DNA of 64,000 nt from the NCBI GenBank assembly GCA_902800305.1, contig CADCDP010000013.1, forward strand, positions 33,662 to 97,661, written 5' to 3'. The notes below the pieces were generated by a model. The model saw only the letters and a program-made list of their open reading frames with translations. It ran no database searches and had not been told where the DNA came from. Of this stretch, positions 8,900-17,930 are shown piece after piece. Position 1 is the stretch's first letter. Every line of letters begins with the position of its first letter. This stretch comes from an uncultured Bacteroidales bacterium (GTDB lineage Bacteria; Bacteroidota; Bacteroidia; Bacteroidales; Bacteroidaceae). The position numbers and the translations under genes were made by a program.

Positions 8900-9088
8900 T
8901 TACTCAGCAATAGTATCAGCAGCAACAGTGTCAGTAGCTACAGTGTCAACAGCTACAGTGTCAACCTCAGCTACAGTGTCAACAGCTACAGTGTCAACGG
9001 CAGGAGCCTGAGTGTTGTTGCAAGCTACGAATGATACAGATGCTGTGAGAGCGATAGCAGCAACAGCTGCGAAAACCAACTTCTTCAT
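8900..9088 (-). CDS. small lipoprotein with VDTVA tandem repeats
   Basis: A 62-residue protein. Residues 1-22 form a signal peptide (MKKLVFAAVAAIALTASVSF), with a Cys at residue 23 (FVAC) as the probable lipidation site. The mature part is almost entirely degenerate VDTVA/TDTVA/ADTIA pentapeptide repeats after NNTQAP, with no globular domain. It has its own promoter -7 box at 9143-9150 and an intrinsic terminator, so it seems to be a real monocistronic gene despite its low complexity. Function is unknown; a highly expressed envelope lipoprotein is plausible. I recall similar small lipoproteins in Prevotella but cannot verify it. Confidence 0.75.
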   Translation of the reverse strand: MKKLVFAAVAAIALTASVSFVACNNTQAPAVDTVAVDTVAEVDTVAVDTVATDTVAADTIAE

Positions 9089-9142
9089 AATTTTCTTTTA
9101 CTTTAAATTTGTTAAACAATCAATTTGCTTTCAAAACCGATG

Positions 9143-9150
9143 CAAAGTTA
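9143..9150 (-). promoter_or_regulatory. -7 promoter box for the small lipoprotein gene
   Basis: Read on the - strand the bases give TAACTTTG followed by CATC, a perfect TAnnTTTG match about 55 nt upstream of the start codon. No clear TTTG is seen at the -33 position. Confidence 0.65.
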
Positions 9151-9258
9151 CGGACTTTTAAGATACGATATTCGTTAAAAGCCCTTTTTTTTCATTTTTT
9201 CACGAAAAATTCTCTCGTTTTAGGTAAATAGTGACAATTTTAATGTAAAAGAGTACTT

Positions 9259-9274
9259 CTGTGTACGTACACAG
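9259..9274. promoter_or_regulatory. perfect 16-bp palindrome in the divergent intergenic region
   Basis: CTGTGTACGTACACAG is a perfect dyad lying between the leftward small lipoprotein gene and the rightward TlpA-like gene. It could be an operator for a dimeric regulator. The rest of 9151-9395 shows only AT-rich sequence and no reading frame I can support. Confidence 0.4.
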
Positions 9275-9395
9275 CTACCACTAAACCCTTTAAACAGGCA
9301 GTCCCCAAAAACGACAAACAACACCTTCTAAAGACGGATGAAAGAGCCACAGCCAACAAAACGGAACCATTTTTTTCTTTATTCAGCCATATCTA

Positions 9396-9426
9396 TTGGC
9401 CGTTTGATGGAAAATGCTTAACTTTG
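9396..9426 (+). promoter_or_regulatory. promoter of the TlpA-like gene
   Basis: TTGG (9396-9399) and TAACTTTG (9419-9426) are spaced 19 bp, matching the Bacteroidales promoter layout. Transcription would begin near 9432, which excludes the in-frame ATG-like start at 9424 and supports the start at 9475. Confidence 0.65.
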
Positions 9427-9474
9427 CCCATCGAGAAACAAAGAACAGTTATTAACTATCAACCATCAACCCCT

Positions 9475-10041
9475 ATGAAACTAAAACATTTATCCATCCT
9501 TTCAGCACTGCTGCTCCTGTTTTCCGCTTGCAACCAGAAAGCGCAGCAAGGTAACACCACCACTGGTACAGCCGAAGAAGAGACCGAAATTGCCGTCGAA
9601 AGCACCAACGAAGGCATCAACGAAGGTGACACCTACACCGACTTCCAGCTGCCAGACCCACAGGGCAAGACCATCAAGGTGAGCGACTACGTGGGCAAGA
9701 ACAAATATGTGCTCATCGACTTCTGGGCTTCGTGGTGCGGTCCCTGCCGTGCCGAGATGCCCACCGTCGTGGAGGCTTACACTCGATTCCACGCCAAAGG
9801 TCTCGAAGTCATTGGCGTATCGCTCGACAACGACAAAGAGGCGTGGGTGAATGCCATCGACGTACTCCAGATGCCTTGGCCACAAATGAGCGACCTCAAA
9901 GGTTGGGAGAACGAAGCCGCTGCCACCTACCAAGTACAAGCCATCCCCTCCAACGTCCTTATCGACGAGGAAGGCACCATCATCGCCAAAGACCTACGAG
10001 GCGAAGACCTGCTTAACAAGCTGGCCGAACTGCTGCCATAA
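9475..10041 (+). CDS. TlpA/ResA-type thioredoxin-fold lipoprotein
   Basis: A 188-residue protein with a lipoprotein signal ending LLLLFSAC, so it is probably anchored in the periplasm or outer membrane. An acidic Thr/Glu-rich linker precedes the thioredoxin fold. The active site WCGPC has cysteines at about residues 88 and 91 (DFWASWCGPCRAEMP), and the cis-proline loop reads QAIPSNVLID. The family reduces periplasmic disulfides. The start at 9475 is chosen because the promoter overlaps any earlier start. A strong terminator follows at 10077. Confidence 0.9.
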   Translation: MKLKHLSILSALLLLFSACNQKAQQGNTTTGTAEEETEIAVESTNEGINEGDTYTDFQLPDPQGKTIKVSDYVGKNKYVLIDFWASWCGPCRAEMPTVVEAYTRFHAKGLEVIGVSLDNDKEAWVNAIDVLQMPWPQMSDLKGWENEAAATYQVQAIPSNVLIDEEGTIIAKDLRGEDLLNKLAELLP

Positions 10042-10076
10042 GCGGTCGGGAAAAATAGCCATCGATTCATCCACAA

Positions 10077-10126
10077 AGCGAAAGCTCGCCCACATATCCC
10101 AATGTGAGCGAGCTTTCGCTGTTTTT
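10077..10126 (+). terminator. intrinsic terminator after the TlpA-like gene
   Basis: Arms 10077-10095 and 10102-10120 (AGCGAAAGCTCGC... / ...GCGAGCTTTCGCT) pair over about 19 bp with one mismatch, followed by GTTTTT. Confidence 0.85.
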
Positions 10127-10183
10127 ACACGTCGTCCATTCCGCCGTTTTCCTTGTATAAGTTGTGGAGGAAAGAAGTTTTCT

Positions 10184-11309
10184 TCAATCGTCCACGATGG
10201 TGATGCGGCCTTGCGGGGCAGCGTATTCGGCGGGGACGATACCGGAGAGAGTCTTCTCAAGGTAGTCGGCAAGAGCGTCACGATCGACAAAGGTGGCGTT
10301 GGTGACGAGGCGGCAATTCTTCAACTTGTCGTAAAAGCCGCCGCCGCTGTAGTAGTCGGTGGTGGCCACCTGACGTAGCACGACTGCCGCCATCTCCTTA
10401 GACACACTGTCGATAGTGGCGTTCACGAGGTCGCTCTCGTAGGGGATGTCGTCAGCAGCGATGAGCGTGGTGGAGATGTGTCCGTCGGCGGTGATGACGA
10501 GTTTACCCACATTGGCAAACTGCGTGCCAGTCTGGGTGACGGGCACCAATACGCCATCGAGGTTCATCACGTCGTCGCGCTCGATGACGCTGTGAGTGTG
10601 GCCGTCAAGCACCACGTCGATGCCGCGCGTAGCAGCCACAAGTTCATGCGACGAAATGCCCAGCGCAGGTTTCGCCTCGCCCAAGTGCGACAGCAGCACC
10701 ACATAGTCGGCTCCCTGGCTGCGCACCTTCATCGACGGCGGTCTGCACAAGGCTGGTCACATCGTCTGTACGCAGGTCGTAGAGCTGGTTGCCGTCATTG
10801 TCGTAGAAGGAATAGCTCTCGTTCACCATCGTTTCCGGCATAACCACACCGACGAAGGCGACGCGACGCGAGCCGTAACTGCGGATGATGTACGCGGCAT
10901 AGTAGGGCCGCGAGGCACCCATGTCGAAGAAGTTGGTGCAGATGACTGGAGCGTTCAGCTTGGCCAGCAAGTCCTTCATGCGCTGCCCGCCGTAGTCGAA
11001 CTCGTGGTTGCCCAAGGTCACCGCCGCGTAGCCCACGTTGCGCATGATGTCGATGATGTACTCCCCCTGCGAGAGTGCTCCGGCCATGCCCCCTTGCAGG
11101 AAGTCGCCGCTACTTACGGCAGCAGACCAAGCGGTGTCGCTCGCGGCGATGGCATCACGCAGTCCAGCTATCTTGGCATATCCGTCAATACTACAATGTA
11201 CGTCATTGTCATACAGGATGACAATGCTCTTTTGCCGGTTGACAACGGCGTTGTCCTCGCTGCTGCACCCCGTCAGAATGAGGACGCACAGCAGGGCGAG
11301 AATCGTCAA
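10184..11309 (-). pseudogene. 5'-nucleotidase/metallophosphoesterase-like gene, frameshifted
   Basis: Two overlapping frames on the - strand together encode one UshA-like protein. The N-terminal frame has a lipoprotein signal (LTGCSSED) and metal-binding motifs YDNDVHC, GDFLQGG and GNHEFDYG. The downstream frame continues with GADYVVLLSHLG, LDGHTHSV and the end of a 5'-nucleotidase C-terminal domain (ATTDYYSGGGFYDK, GRITIVDD). The join lies near 10728-10732, consistent with one extra base: removing it gives ...VDKVRSQGADYVV.... No ATG precedes the first frame; TTG at 11309 is possible, and an ATA at 11325-11327 sits where an ATG would give a longer signal. The C-domain also looks shortened. 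Damage plus a lost start favours a pseudogene, but a sequencing error at the shift is not excluded. Confidence 0.75.
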
Positions 11310-11357
11310 TGCTTTCTGTTTCTTTATTGTGAAGATTAAATTTGTTTTCTTTTATAT

Positions 11358-14300
11358 TTACTGAATCGCCACTTTCCTGCCGTTATGGATGAACAATCCG
11401 CGAACGGTGGGTTTCCCAGCGAGGCGAACACCACTCAGCGTGTACCAGCCGTCAGCCACACCTTCTCTCCCTTCCTCAGACAAAGAGACAATACCCGTCT
11501 CCTCAGAGTCGTCGCCGAAGTTCAGCACGAAGGCACGGACATATTGGCCACCAGCACCAGGAGCATCGTCGGGGTCGTCGTCGAGGTTGAGCTGGAAGTA
11601 AGCACGACAAGTGTTAATGTTCATCGCGGCATTAGGGTAGTAGAGCGTGTTGCCGCTACCAAGGTAAAGCTTGGTTTTGTCGCCACCAGAGCCGATGGCC
11701 ACAGGGGCGTAGGTGCCGATGAAGCTGAGTTTGCCGTCTTCGCTCATAGCAGAATTGGTATAGAGGAAGCTGGCAGCCTTCTCAGCGGCGGTGCTACCCT
11801 TACTGTCGCTAAAGTCGGCCAGACGGACACCCTCGAAGGTCGGGTTCTGCCCTGCATTGGCATCGGCGGTCACCCACTTCACGATGTAGGGCTTGCCAGC
11901 CTCGATGCTGGTGGCATCTTTGAAATAGAGGTAGAGGGTGCCGTTCTTGGAGTCGAAGCCCGTCTGAAGTGTGCCTTGCTCATTGTCAATCGCACCAGCG
12001 TCGGTGTACAGGTTCTCCGTGTCGAGTTCCTTGACGATGGCATTTTCGAGGGGAGAACCCTCGAACACGGTCACGTCGAAGGGGAGGCAGAGCGTGTTCC
12101 AGTTGGTGTCGTGGAAGAGCTTGCGGTTGGCGAGGGTCACGTCATACACCTTGCCGCTTGCAGCTGCGTTAAGGATGTTTTCGCTGTTGTCGGCGGCATT
12201 GAAAAGTTCCAGCGTATTCTTCTCCGTCGTGACGCTGATGGTGACATTCTGGTCAGGCATGGTAAACTTGTAGAAGTTCTCCGTAGCACTGAGGGTACCT
12301 GCGCTGGCTGTATAGCCTGTGGCGGTGTAGCCTGATTGCTCATAGTCGAGGTTGAGGCGCACCTCATCTTCGTAGCCAGCATAGAGCACGCCATTATACA
12401 TAATACCTTCAAGGAAGCCAGTGATGCCGCTAACATCGTATTCGGTGACAGTGCCGCCACCCTCTATAGTAATACCAGTGTCAGCGGTGATGCTTCGGGC
12501 TTGCTTGCCCTGAGCCTCGCCGAGGGTCTGGGTGTAGTAGCAGTTGTTAATCCCAAGGTCATCCTCGTCGCCTTGGAAATAGGTAAAGGTTCCACAATCG
12601 CTGTAGCTGTTGGTGATGGCTGCCGGAGCGAACAGACAGTCGTTGAACTGCACGCTGCCAAGGGTTGTGCCTATGAAGCCGCCGCAATAGTCGTAAGCCG
12701 ATTCGCTTTCACTGAAGAACTGCATACTGCCGTCGAAGAGACAGCCCGTCATGATGATTTTACCGTTAGGGCTGTAGGCTATGAATCCGCCATTATGCTG
12801 GCTACTGCTACCGGTGATGTTGATGGTGACACTGCTGCGGCAGTTCCTGATGGTCGTAGTGCCCTTGACGTAGGAGATGAGGCCAGCTGCGTAACTTCCC
12901 AGGGTGTTGATAGTGCCGCAGACGTGCAGGTTCTCTACGGTGGCACCATCAACAAAGCGGAACGGTGCTATGTAGTAATTTGTCGCCGTGGGGGTGAAGG
13001 TCAACTTGTTACCTGCACCGTCGAAGTTGCCCTTGAAGGGGAAGGGTAACCACTCAGTGCTGCCTATCATGCTGCTGACGGTGATGTTGGTGGCCAACTG
13101 GAAGTATTTGCCCTCGTATAGCTCTCCCTGCGCCACGTTGGTGGCCAGGCCATTCCAGTCACCAGCGGAGGCGATAATGTAGGGCGACCCCTGCGTACCC
13201 TCGCCGTCGAAGCCGTAGATGCCCATGATGGGAACCAGCTCATTGCTCTTGATTTGCCAGCCGTCGCCAAGCTTTTCAAGCAATAGTTCGTTGCTATATT
13301 CGGTAGCATTCGTGGCACCTTGAGCATCCTTGATGAGGGTCTTATAGTAGCAGTTGGTAAGGGTGGCCGTGCCGTCGTGGCGAGCAAAAGTCTTGCTGTT
13401 GTCATTACTATCGTTGATGTCAAAGTCAGTCGCAGCAGGAGCAAAGAGACAGTTGGTAAGGGTCACGGTATTGCCGCTTGCCACCCAGCCGACGAAGCCG
13501 CCCCACTTATAGGCATTCGTTCCTCTCAGCTTTCCGTCGAAGAGGCAGTTGATCATGCTCGTGGTGCCGCCACCGCGCAGTTCGCCGATGAAGCCGCCAG
13601 AGGACACGTCTCCTTCCGTATTGAGCAAGATGTCCACGCTGCTGCGGCAGGCGGTGATGGTGTTCGTGCCTACGGCCTTGCCCACCAGGCCTCCAGCGTT
13701 CTTGCCGTTAGCCTTGGTGATGGTGCCGCTGACGTTCAGGTTCTTGATGGTGGCTCCGTTGATGAAGCGGAACGGGGCGCAGTATTCGGCACTGGTGTTG
13801 TCGGTGTAGTTGACGGTGATGGTGTGGCCGTCGCCGTCGAAGGTGCCTCTGAAGCAACTGTCGTCGCTCCAACCCACCATCTTGATGGCATTGCCCTCGC
13901 TGACAGTCTCCGTCACCGTGATGTCGGCCATCAGCTTGAAGAACTCGCCACTGTAAGTGCTGATGCCGTGGTTCACACGCTCGGCCAGCCGGTTCCACTG
14001 TCCTTCATTATATATAAGGTAGGGGTTGTACTCAACGCCGCTGCCCGCCCATTCTTCAGGAAGGAGTCCGATGGTGACGTTGTGGTTCGGCATATTGAGC
14101 AAGTAGTAGTCGCTCTGCTCGGGCTTGTTGAGCTGCGAGCCGGGGGTGGCGATGAAGAAACCTTCGGTATAGCCCGTAGGAGTGCCGCCAATCTGACTCA
14201 GGTTGAGAGAGACATCTTTGTCGCCGATGGAGTACATCACGCCGTTACACGTGATGAACGCGCCGTTCTCGTAGCTATCGATGCCACTGACGCTGTAACG

Positions 14301-17255
14301 AGTTTCGGCGACCGTGGAGAAGGCCACGCTGACGTGCTCGTCGCCGCTAATGCTGTAGGCTTGCTTGCCCTGTGCACTGCCGAGGGGCTGCGTGTAGTAG
14401 CAGGTGGTCAGCGTCACGTCGTCGCCGTTTTCGCGACGGGCGAAGGTGCGGCTGTCCTTCTTGTCCTTGAGGCTAATCTCCGTCGGGGCGAAGACGCAGG
14501 TGTTGAGGATGGCTTTCTTGCCCTTGGCCACCCAGCCGATAAAGCCGCCCCACTTCATGGTGCGCGACCTGGCACCGCCAGGACCGCGCATCTTACCGTC
14601 GAAGGTGCAGCCCGTCAGCGTGGTCTCTCCACCACGCAAGTCGCCGATGAAGCCGCCGTGCGAGCCGTCGCCGTCGGTGTTGGCCTGAATGTCAACGCTG
14701 CTGCGGCAGTTGGTAATGGTGTTCGTGCCGTAAGCCTTGCCAGCGATGCCGCCCACGTGCTTCTTCTTCGTCTTGACGATGGTACCTGTAACGTGCAGGT
14801 TCTCGATGGTGGCACCGTTGATGAAGCGGAATGGGCCACAATAGTGCTCGTCGCGCTCGTCGGTGATGTCGAGGGTCAGCGTGTAGCCGTTGCCGTCGAA
14901 GGTGCCGCTGAAGGCGTTCGTCTCGCTGGTACCTATCATGCGGACGGGTGTCTCGCCTTTGTTCACGGTCTCGCTGATGCTGATGTTGTCCATCAGCTTG
15001 TAGTATTTATTGTTGTATGAGCCACCGCCGTCGTTGATGTAGTGAGCTAAGGTCAGCCAGTTGCCGTCCGAGGCAATCTCGTAAGGAACTTCCGCCGTGC
15101 CACTACCCTTCATCCACTGGGCTGTCAAGGTGATGGTGGCTCCCGGATCCACGTCAAGGTCGCTGTACTTCGTGCCACCAGGGTAGAACGTCAGCGTGCC
15201 ACCGTTCTCGGCCACCCAACCCATGAAGGTGTAGCCCTCACGAGTGAGGTTGTCGGAGAGCGTCTTGTTAGAGTCGAAGCCGCGGTCCACCCCCTCGGTG
15301 GTCATGTTGCCAGTGCCGTCTGCGTCGAGCTTGGCAGTGTAGTGGAAGTAGGTGAAGGGGCTGGCTTTGACCCCACCCACATGTCCGCCCACGGGGTTGC
15401 CGTTGCTGTCGAGCGTGCAGCCGATGGTCACAGTGCCGCATTGCGACTTACCAGTCCAACTATCTGTTCCTTTGCCGATACTATAGGGGCCATGGTCCCC
15501 TGCAATGGCAGTGACCATAGCATCCTTGGTGATGGTGACAGGACCATTGGTGCCCAAATAGCCGCTTCCGATGCCGCCACACGACATGCCGCCTGTAGCA
15601 TTGACGACACCTCCCTCGATGCGAATGTAGCCGCCGCTCTTCCCATGTCCGCAGCCAATGCCTGGTGCCCAGGCGTTTGCCTTGGCATTGATGATGCCAC
15701 CCTTGATAACGATGTTGCCACTATTTGCTGACTTGTGGCCACCGATGCCGGCGGCTCCCTCCTTGTCCGAATGGATGTCACTAGTGCTGACGTTGAGCGT
15801 CCCGCTGCCCTCGATGGTGAGCGTTTTGTTCTCGGGAATGAAGATGCCGGGAAAGTATTGGTAAAATTTCCCGACGGTGTTCTCCGTACCGTCTGCCAGG
15901 ACAATGGTGGCATTGCCCAGACAGGTGAGGCCGGCCCAACTATAGGCTTCGTTGTCCTCGCCCTCGATGGTGATACCGCTCAGGGTAACGGTGGCATCGT
16001 CGGCGATGGAAATCTGCACCTTGCTGCCGAGCTTGCCAGTGACGATTTCGCCGTTCTGAATCACGTAATCTCCAGTGACGCTGGCCAGGTTCGTGGGGTT
16101 CTCCACGTTGAAGGTCAGTGTCTTCGTGCCGCTATAGGGATCCTTGCCGGTGAGCGTCAGTTTGTAGTAGCCCTTATCGGTAACGCTGGTCACAGGCACG
16201 GTGTTGTGGGTGATTTCCGCAGTGTAGTCCGTGCCCTTGGTCAGTTCTTTGCCGTCAGCAGCCATTACGGTGTAGGCGATGTCGATGGCCTCGCCAGTAT
16301 ATTGGTAGCGGAACTTCATGCCCGTGACGTAGGCACAGGCGATGTTGGTGCCGCTCATGGCAGGAACAACCTTTTCGTTCTCTATCTTCCAGCCGTCGCC
16401 GAGGTCAGAGAGTATGCTGGCGGTGCTAAAGCCTTTGCGGCTCTCGCCCTGGCCAAGGCCAAAAGTATGGTCTGTGTAGTAGCATCTGTCCATCTTCACC
16501 AGGTTGACGCCGTTGTAGCGCACAAATGCCTTGCTACCGCTGCCGCTCATGGTGACCTGCGCGGGGTTGAAGAGACAGTTGGTGAGCATGACGCTGGCCC
16601 CCGCGTTCGTATTGCACCAGCCCACGAAGCCACCGCACTTGGTGGTCTCGCTGCCCAGCAGCCAATAGTCGAAGAGGCAGTTGTCTATCGCGGTCGTGCC
16701 GCCATCGATGATGGCCACCACACCACCATGCGACCCCTCGCCGTTCACCTCACTGTTCATGGCCACGCTGATGCGGCAGTCCGCGATGACGTTGTCACCA
16801 TTGGCAACCGCCACAAGGCCACCGGCGAACTGCGCCGAAGTCCAGATAATGCCATCGACCGTCAAGTTGGTGATGGTGGCGCCATCGATGTAGCGGAACG
16901 GCGCGGCGTATGGCTCTGAGGGGACATAGCTCACCGTCAGCGTCTTGCCGTTTCCGTAGAAGTGGCCCGCGAAGGCCTTGTCCTTACTGCTGCCCACCAT
17001 CGTCTCGACTCTGTCGATATTGTTGGTCAACTTGAAATACGTGCCGCTGTAGCTCTGGCCATTCTCCACGTTCGTAGCCAGTGCGTTCCAGTCGTCAACT
17101 GTACCAATCTGGTACGGGTCGGCCTGTGTACCGCTACCCGTCCACTCTGCCCATGCCGAGTTCGTGCAGAGCAGGGTGAGGAACAGCACCATCGCTGCTC
17201 TACCACTGCGGGTCAGCCTCCCTGCTGCCCGCCCAACTAAAGGAATTTCTTTCAT
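11358..17255 (-). CDS. giant secreted repeat protein (GLUG-like modules)
   Basis: A 1965-residue protein. A long signal peptide ends near residue 36 (CTNSAWA). Four homologous modules of about 250-300 residues begin near residues 37, 718, 1068 and 1352. Each opens with (E)W.GSGT...PY.I...W..LA, then FKLM.NI, GTFDGNGYTLT, APFRFINGATI.NL, and short GG(F/L)IG turns, which resemble GLUG/beta-helix repeats. Between modules 1 and 2 lie an Ig-like segment, a glycine-rich beta-helix (about 395-640) and an InlB B-repeat-like domain (about 670-715). The C-terminus (GWYTLSGVRL...RGLFIHNGRKVAIQ) resembles a secretion-sorting tail. Function is unknown; a surface adhesin or polysaccharide-binding role is a guess. 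It is preceded by a TAATTTTG promoter box. Confidence 0.85.
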   Translation of the reverse strand: MKEIPLVGRAAGRLTRSGRAAMVLFLTLLCTNSAWAEWTGSGTQADPYQIGTVDDWNALATNVENGQSYSGTYFKLTNNIDRVETMVGSSKDKAFAGHFYGNGKTLTVSYVPSEPYAAPFRYIDGATITNLTVDGIIWTSAQFAGGLVAVANGDNVIADCRISVAMNSEVNGEGSHGGVVAIIDGGTTAIDNCLFDYWLLGSETTKCGGFVGWCNTNAGASVMLTNCLFNPAQVTMSGSGSKAFVRYNGVNLVKMDRCYYTDHTFGLGQGESRKGFSTASILSDLGDGWKIENEKVVPAMSGTNIACAYVTGMKFRYQYTGEAIDIAYTVMAADGKELTKGTDYTAEITHNTVPVTSVTDKGYYKLTLTGKDPYSGTKTLTFNVENPTNLASVTGDYVIQNGEIVTGKLGSKVQISIADDATVTLSGITIEGEDNEAYSWAGLTCLGNATIVLADGTENTVGKFYQYFPGIFIPENKTLTIEGSGTLNVSTSDIHSDKEGAAGIGGHKSANSGNIVIKGGIINAKANAWAPGIGCGHGKSGGYIRIEGGVVNATGGMSCGGIGSGYLGTNGPVTITKDAMVTAIAGDHGPYSIGKGTDSWTGKSQCGTVTIGCTLDSNGNPVGGHVGGVKASPFTYFHYTAKLDADGTGNMTTEGVDRGFDSNKTLSDNLTREGYTFMGWVAENGGTLTFYPGGTKYSDLDVDPGATITLTAQWMKGSGTAEVPYEIASDGNWLTLAHYINDGGGSYNNKYYKLMDNISISETVNKGETPVRMIGTSETNAFSGTFDGNGYTLTLDITDERDEHYCGPFRFINGATIENLHVTGTIVKTKKKHVGGIAGKAYGTNTITNCRSSVDIQANTDGDGSHGGFIGDLRGGETTLTGCTFDGKMRGPGGARSRTMKWGGFIGWVAKGKKAILNTCVFAPTEISLKDKKDSRTFARRENGDDVTLTTCYYTQPLGSAQGKQAYSISGDEHVSVAFSTVAETRYSVSGIDSYENGAFITCNGVMYSIGDKDVSLNLSQIGGTPTGYTEGFFIATPGSQLNKPEQSDYYLLNMPNHNVTIGLLPEEWAGSGVEYNPYLIYNEGQWNRLAERVNHGISTYSGEFFKLMADITVTETVSEGNAIKMVGWSDDSCFRGTFDGDGHTITVNYTDNTSAEYCAPFRFINGATIKNLNVSGTITKANGKNAGGLVGKAVGTNTITACRSSVDILLNTEGDVSSGGFIGELRGGGTTSMINCLFDGKLRGTNAYKWGGFVGWVASGNTVTLTNCLFAPAATDFDINDSNDNSKTFARHDGTATLTNCYYKTLIKDAQGATNATEYSNELLLEKLGDGWQIKSNELVPIMGIYGFDGEGTQGSPYIIASAGDWNGLATNVAQGELYEGKYFQLATNITVSSMIGSTEWLPFPFKGNFDGAGNKLTFTPTATNYYIAPFRFVDGATVENLHVCGTINTLGSYAAGLISYVKGTTTIRNCRSSVTINITGSSSQHNGGFIAYSPNGKIIMTGCLFDGSMQFFSESESAYDYCGGFIGTTLGSVQFNDCLFAPAAITNSYSDCGTFTYFQGDEDDLGINNCYYTQTLGEAQGKQARSITADTGITIEGGGTVTEYDVSGITGFLEGIMYNGVLYAGYEDEVRLNLDYEQSGYTATGYTASAGTLSATENFYKFTMPDQNVTISVTTEKNTLELFNAADNSENILNAAASGKVYDVTLANRKLFHDTNWNTLCLPFDVTVFEGSPLENAIVKELDTENLYTDAGAIDNEQGTLQTGFDSKNGTLYLYFKDATSIEAGKPYIVKWVTADANAGQNPTFEGVRLADFSDSKGSTAAEKAASFLYTNSAMSEDGKLSFIGTYAPVAIGSGGDKTKLYLGSGNTLYYPNAAMNINTCRAYFQLNLDDDPDDAPGAGGQYVRAFVLNFGDDSEETGIVSLSEEGREGVADGWYTLSGVRLAGKPTVRGLFIHNGRKVAIQ

Positions 17256-17282
17256 TTATTATTATGTTAGTGTATTTGGCTA

Positions 17283-17290
17283 CAAAATTA
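17283..17290 (-). promoter_or_regulatory. -7 promoter box for the 1965-aa protein gene
   Basis: On the - strand the bases read TAATTTTG then TAGCC, a full TAnnTTTG match about 28 nt ahead of the start codon. The -33 element is not convincing. Confidence 0.6.
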
Positions 17291-17403
17291 CAACCTTTTT
17301 CCCAATTATCGCACAACTATGGCATGAAACCGACGAAAAACAAACAAATATGCACAATTTATATTCGTTTTGTGTACCATACGCTTCATTGACAACTCTT
17401 TAT

Positions 17404-17541
17404 GCCTGTATCCACTTTCACCACTCACCCACATCCACTTCCATCACAAGCCCATATCGCCCTACAACACGTGCCCGTATCCACTTCCATTACATCCCCG
17501 CATCCACTTCCATCACACGCCCGTATCTACTTTCAGACAAA
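17404..17541. repeat. six 23-bp tandem repeats
   Basis: Six consecutive units with an exact 23-bp period, each of the form GCCCGTATCCACTTCCATCA plus three bases. Units start at 17404, 17427, 17450, 17473, 17496 and 17519. The third unit is the most diverged. No start codon or protein context supports coding. Confidence 0.85.
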
Positions 17542-17624
17542 GTCTGTGTCTGTACAAACACAGCCTAAGATTATACAAACACAGGCTGAGTCTGTACAAA
17601 CTCAGTCTGTGATTATACGTTTTA
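17541..17624. repeat. four 21-bp tandem repeats
   Basis: Four units with an exact 21-bp period start at 17541, 17562, 17583 and 17604, for example AGTCTGTGTCTGTACAAACAC. The units contain local dyads such as CTGTGTCTGTACAAACACAG. They follow immediately after the 23-bp array and lead into the ~200-bp palindromic element. Confidence 0.85.
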
Positions 17625-17827
17625 AAAGTCAGAGAATTTTAAGAGTTATAAGAAGGCCATGCGGCAAGGGTAAAAGAATTCCGCAAGCGGCGGAGAATTG
17701 TAAGAAGCTGGCGCAGTGTTAGGAAACTGGCCGCATGGTCTTAAAATTCTCAGCGCCTAAGGCGAATTCCAAACACCCTGCATAGCTCTTAAAATCCTTG
17801 AAATTCTATGACTTAAAAACTTTAAAA
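17621..17827. repeat. ~200-bp palindromic element A, copy 1
   Basis: The ends are inverted copies of each other (AAGTCAGAGAATTTTAAGAG against GACTTAAAAAC preceded by AATTCTAT). The inside carries the shared core GAAGCTGGCGC...CCGCATGGTC at 17704-17742 and further dyads such as GAATTCCGCAAGCGGCGGAG. It is homologous, in inverted orientation, to 19100-19340, and to 56670-56846. Confidence 0.8.
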
Positions 17828-17845
17828 TAAATCTTTCTTTTTTTA

Positions 17846-17899
17846 CTGTTTTTATTTGTTTTTACCTGTTTTTCTTTCGTCCGCCGAAGGCGTATAACC
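17846..17899. repeat. T-rich tract plus CCGCCGAAGGCG hairpin, copy 1
   Basis: Reading + the element is CTGTTTTTATTTGTTTTTAC..., then CGTCCGCCGAAGGCGTATAACC. Nearly the same sequence in the same orientation lies at 19341-19395. On the - strand it is a short hairpin followed by an A-rich stretch downstream of hemW. Confidence 0.75.
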
Positions 17900-17930
17900 T
17901 CTGAATGTTAAAAGCTCCTTGGAGCGATAG

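Noticed and set aside
12336..16919. Long + strand frames (237, 566 and 394 codons) opposite the 1965-aa gene
   Set aside because: They mirror the - strand gene with its GC-rich codon pattern; no signal peptide, promoter or domain appearance.
17404..17624. Regularly spaced repeats considered as a CRISPR array
   Set aside because: The units are contiguous with no spacers, diverged from each other, and no cas gene is near.
17164..17722. Several + strand frames of 80-134 codons over the tandem repeats
   Set aside because: They run through exact non-coding repeats and the antisense of a real gene's 5' end; composition follows the repeat units in all frames.
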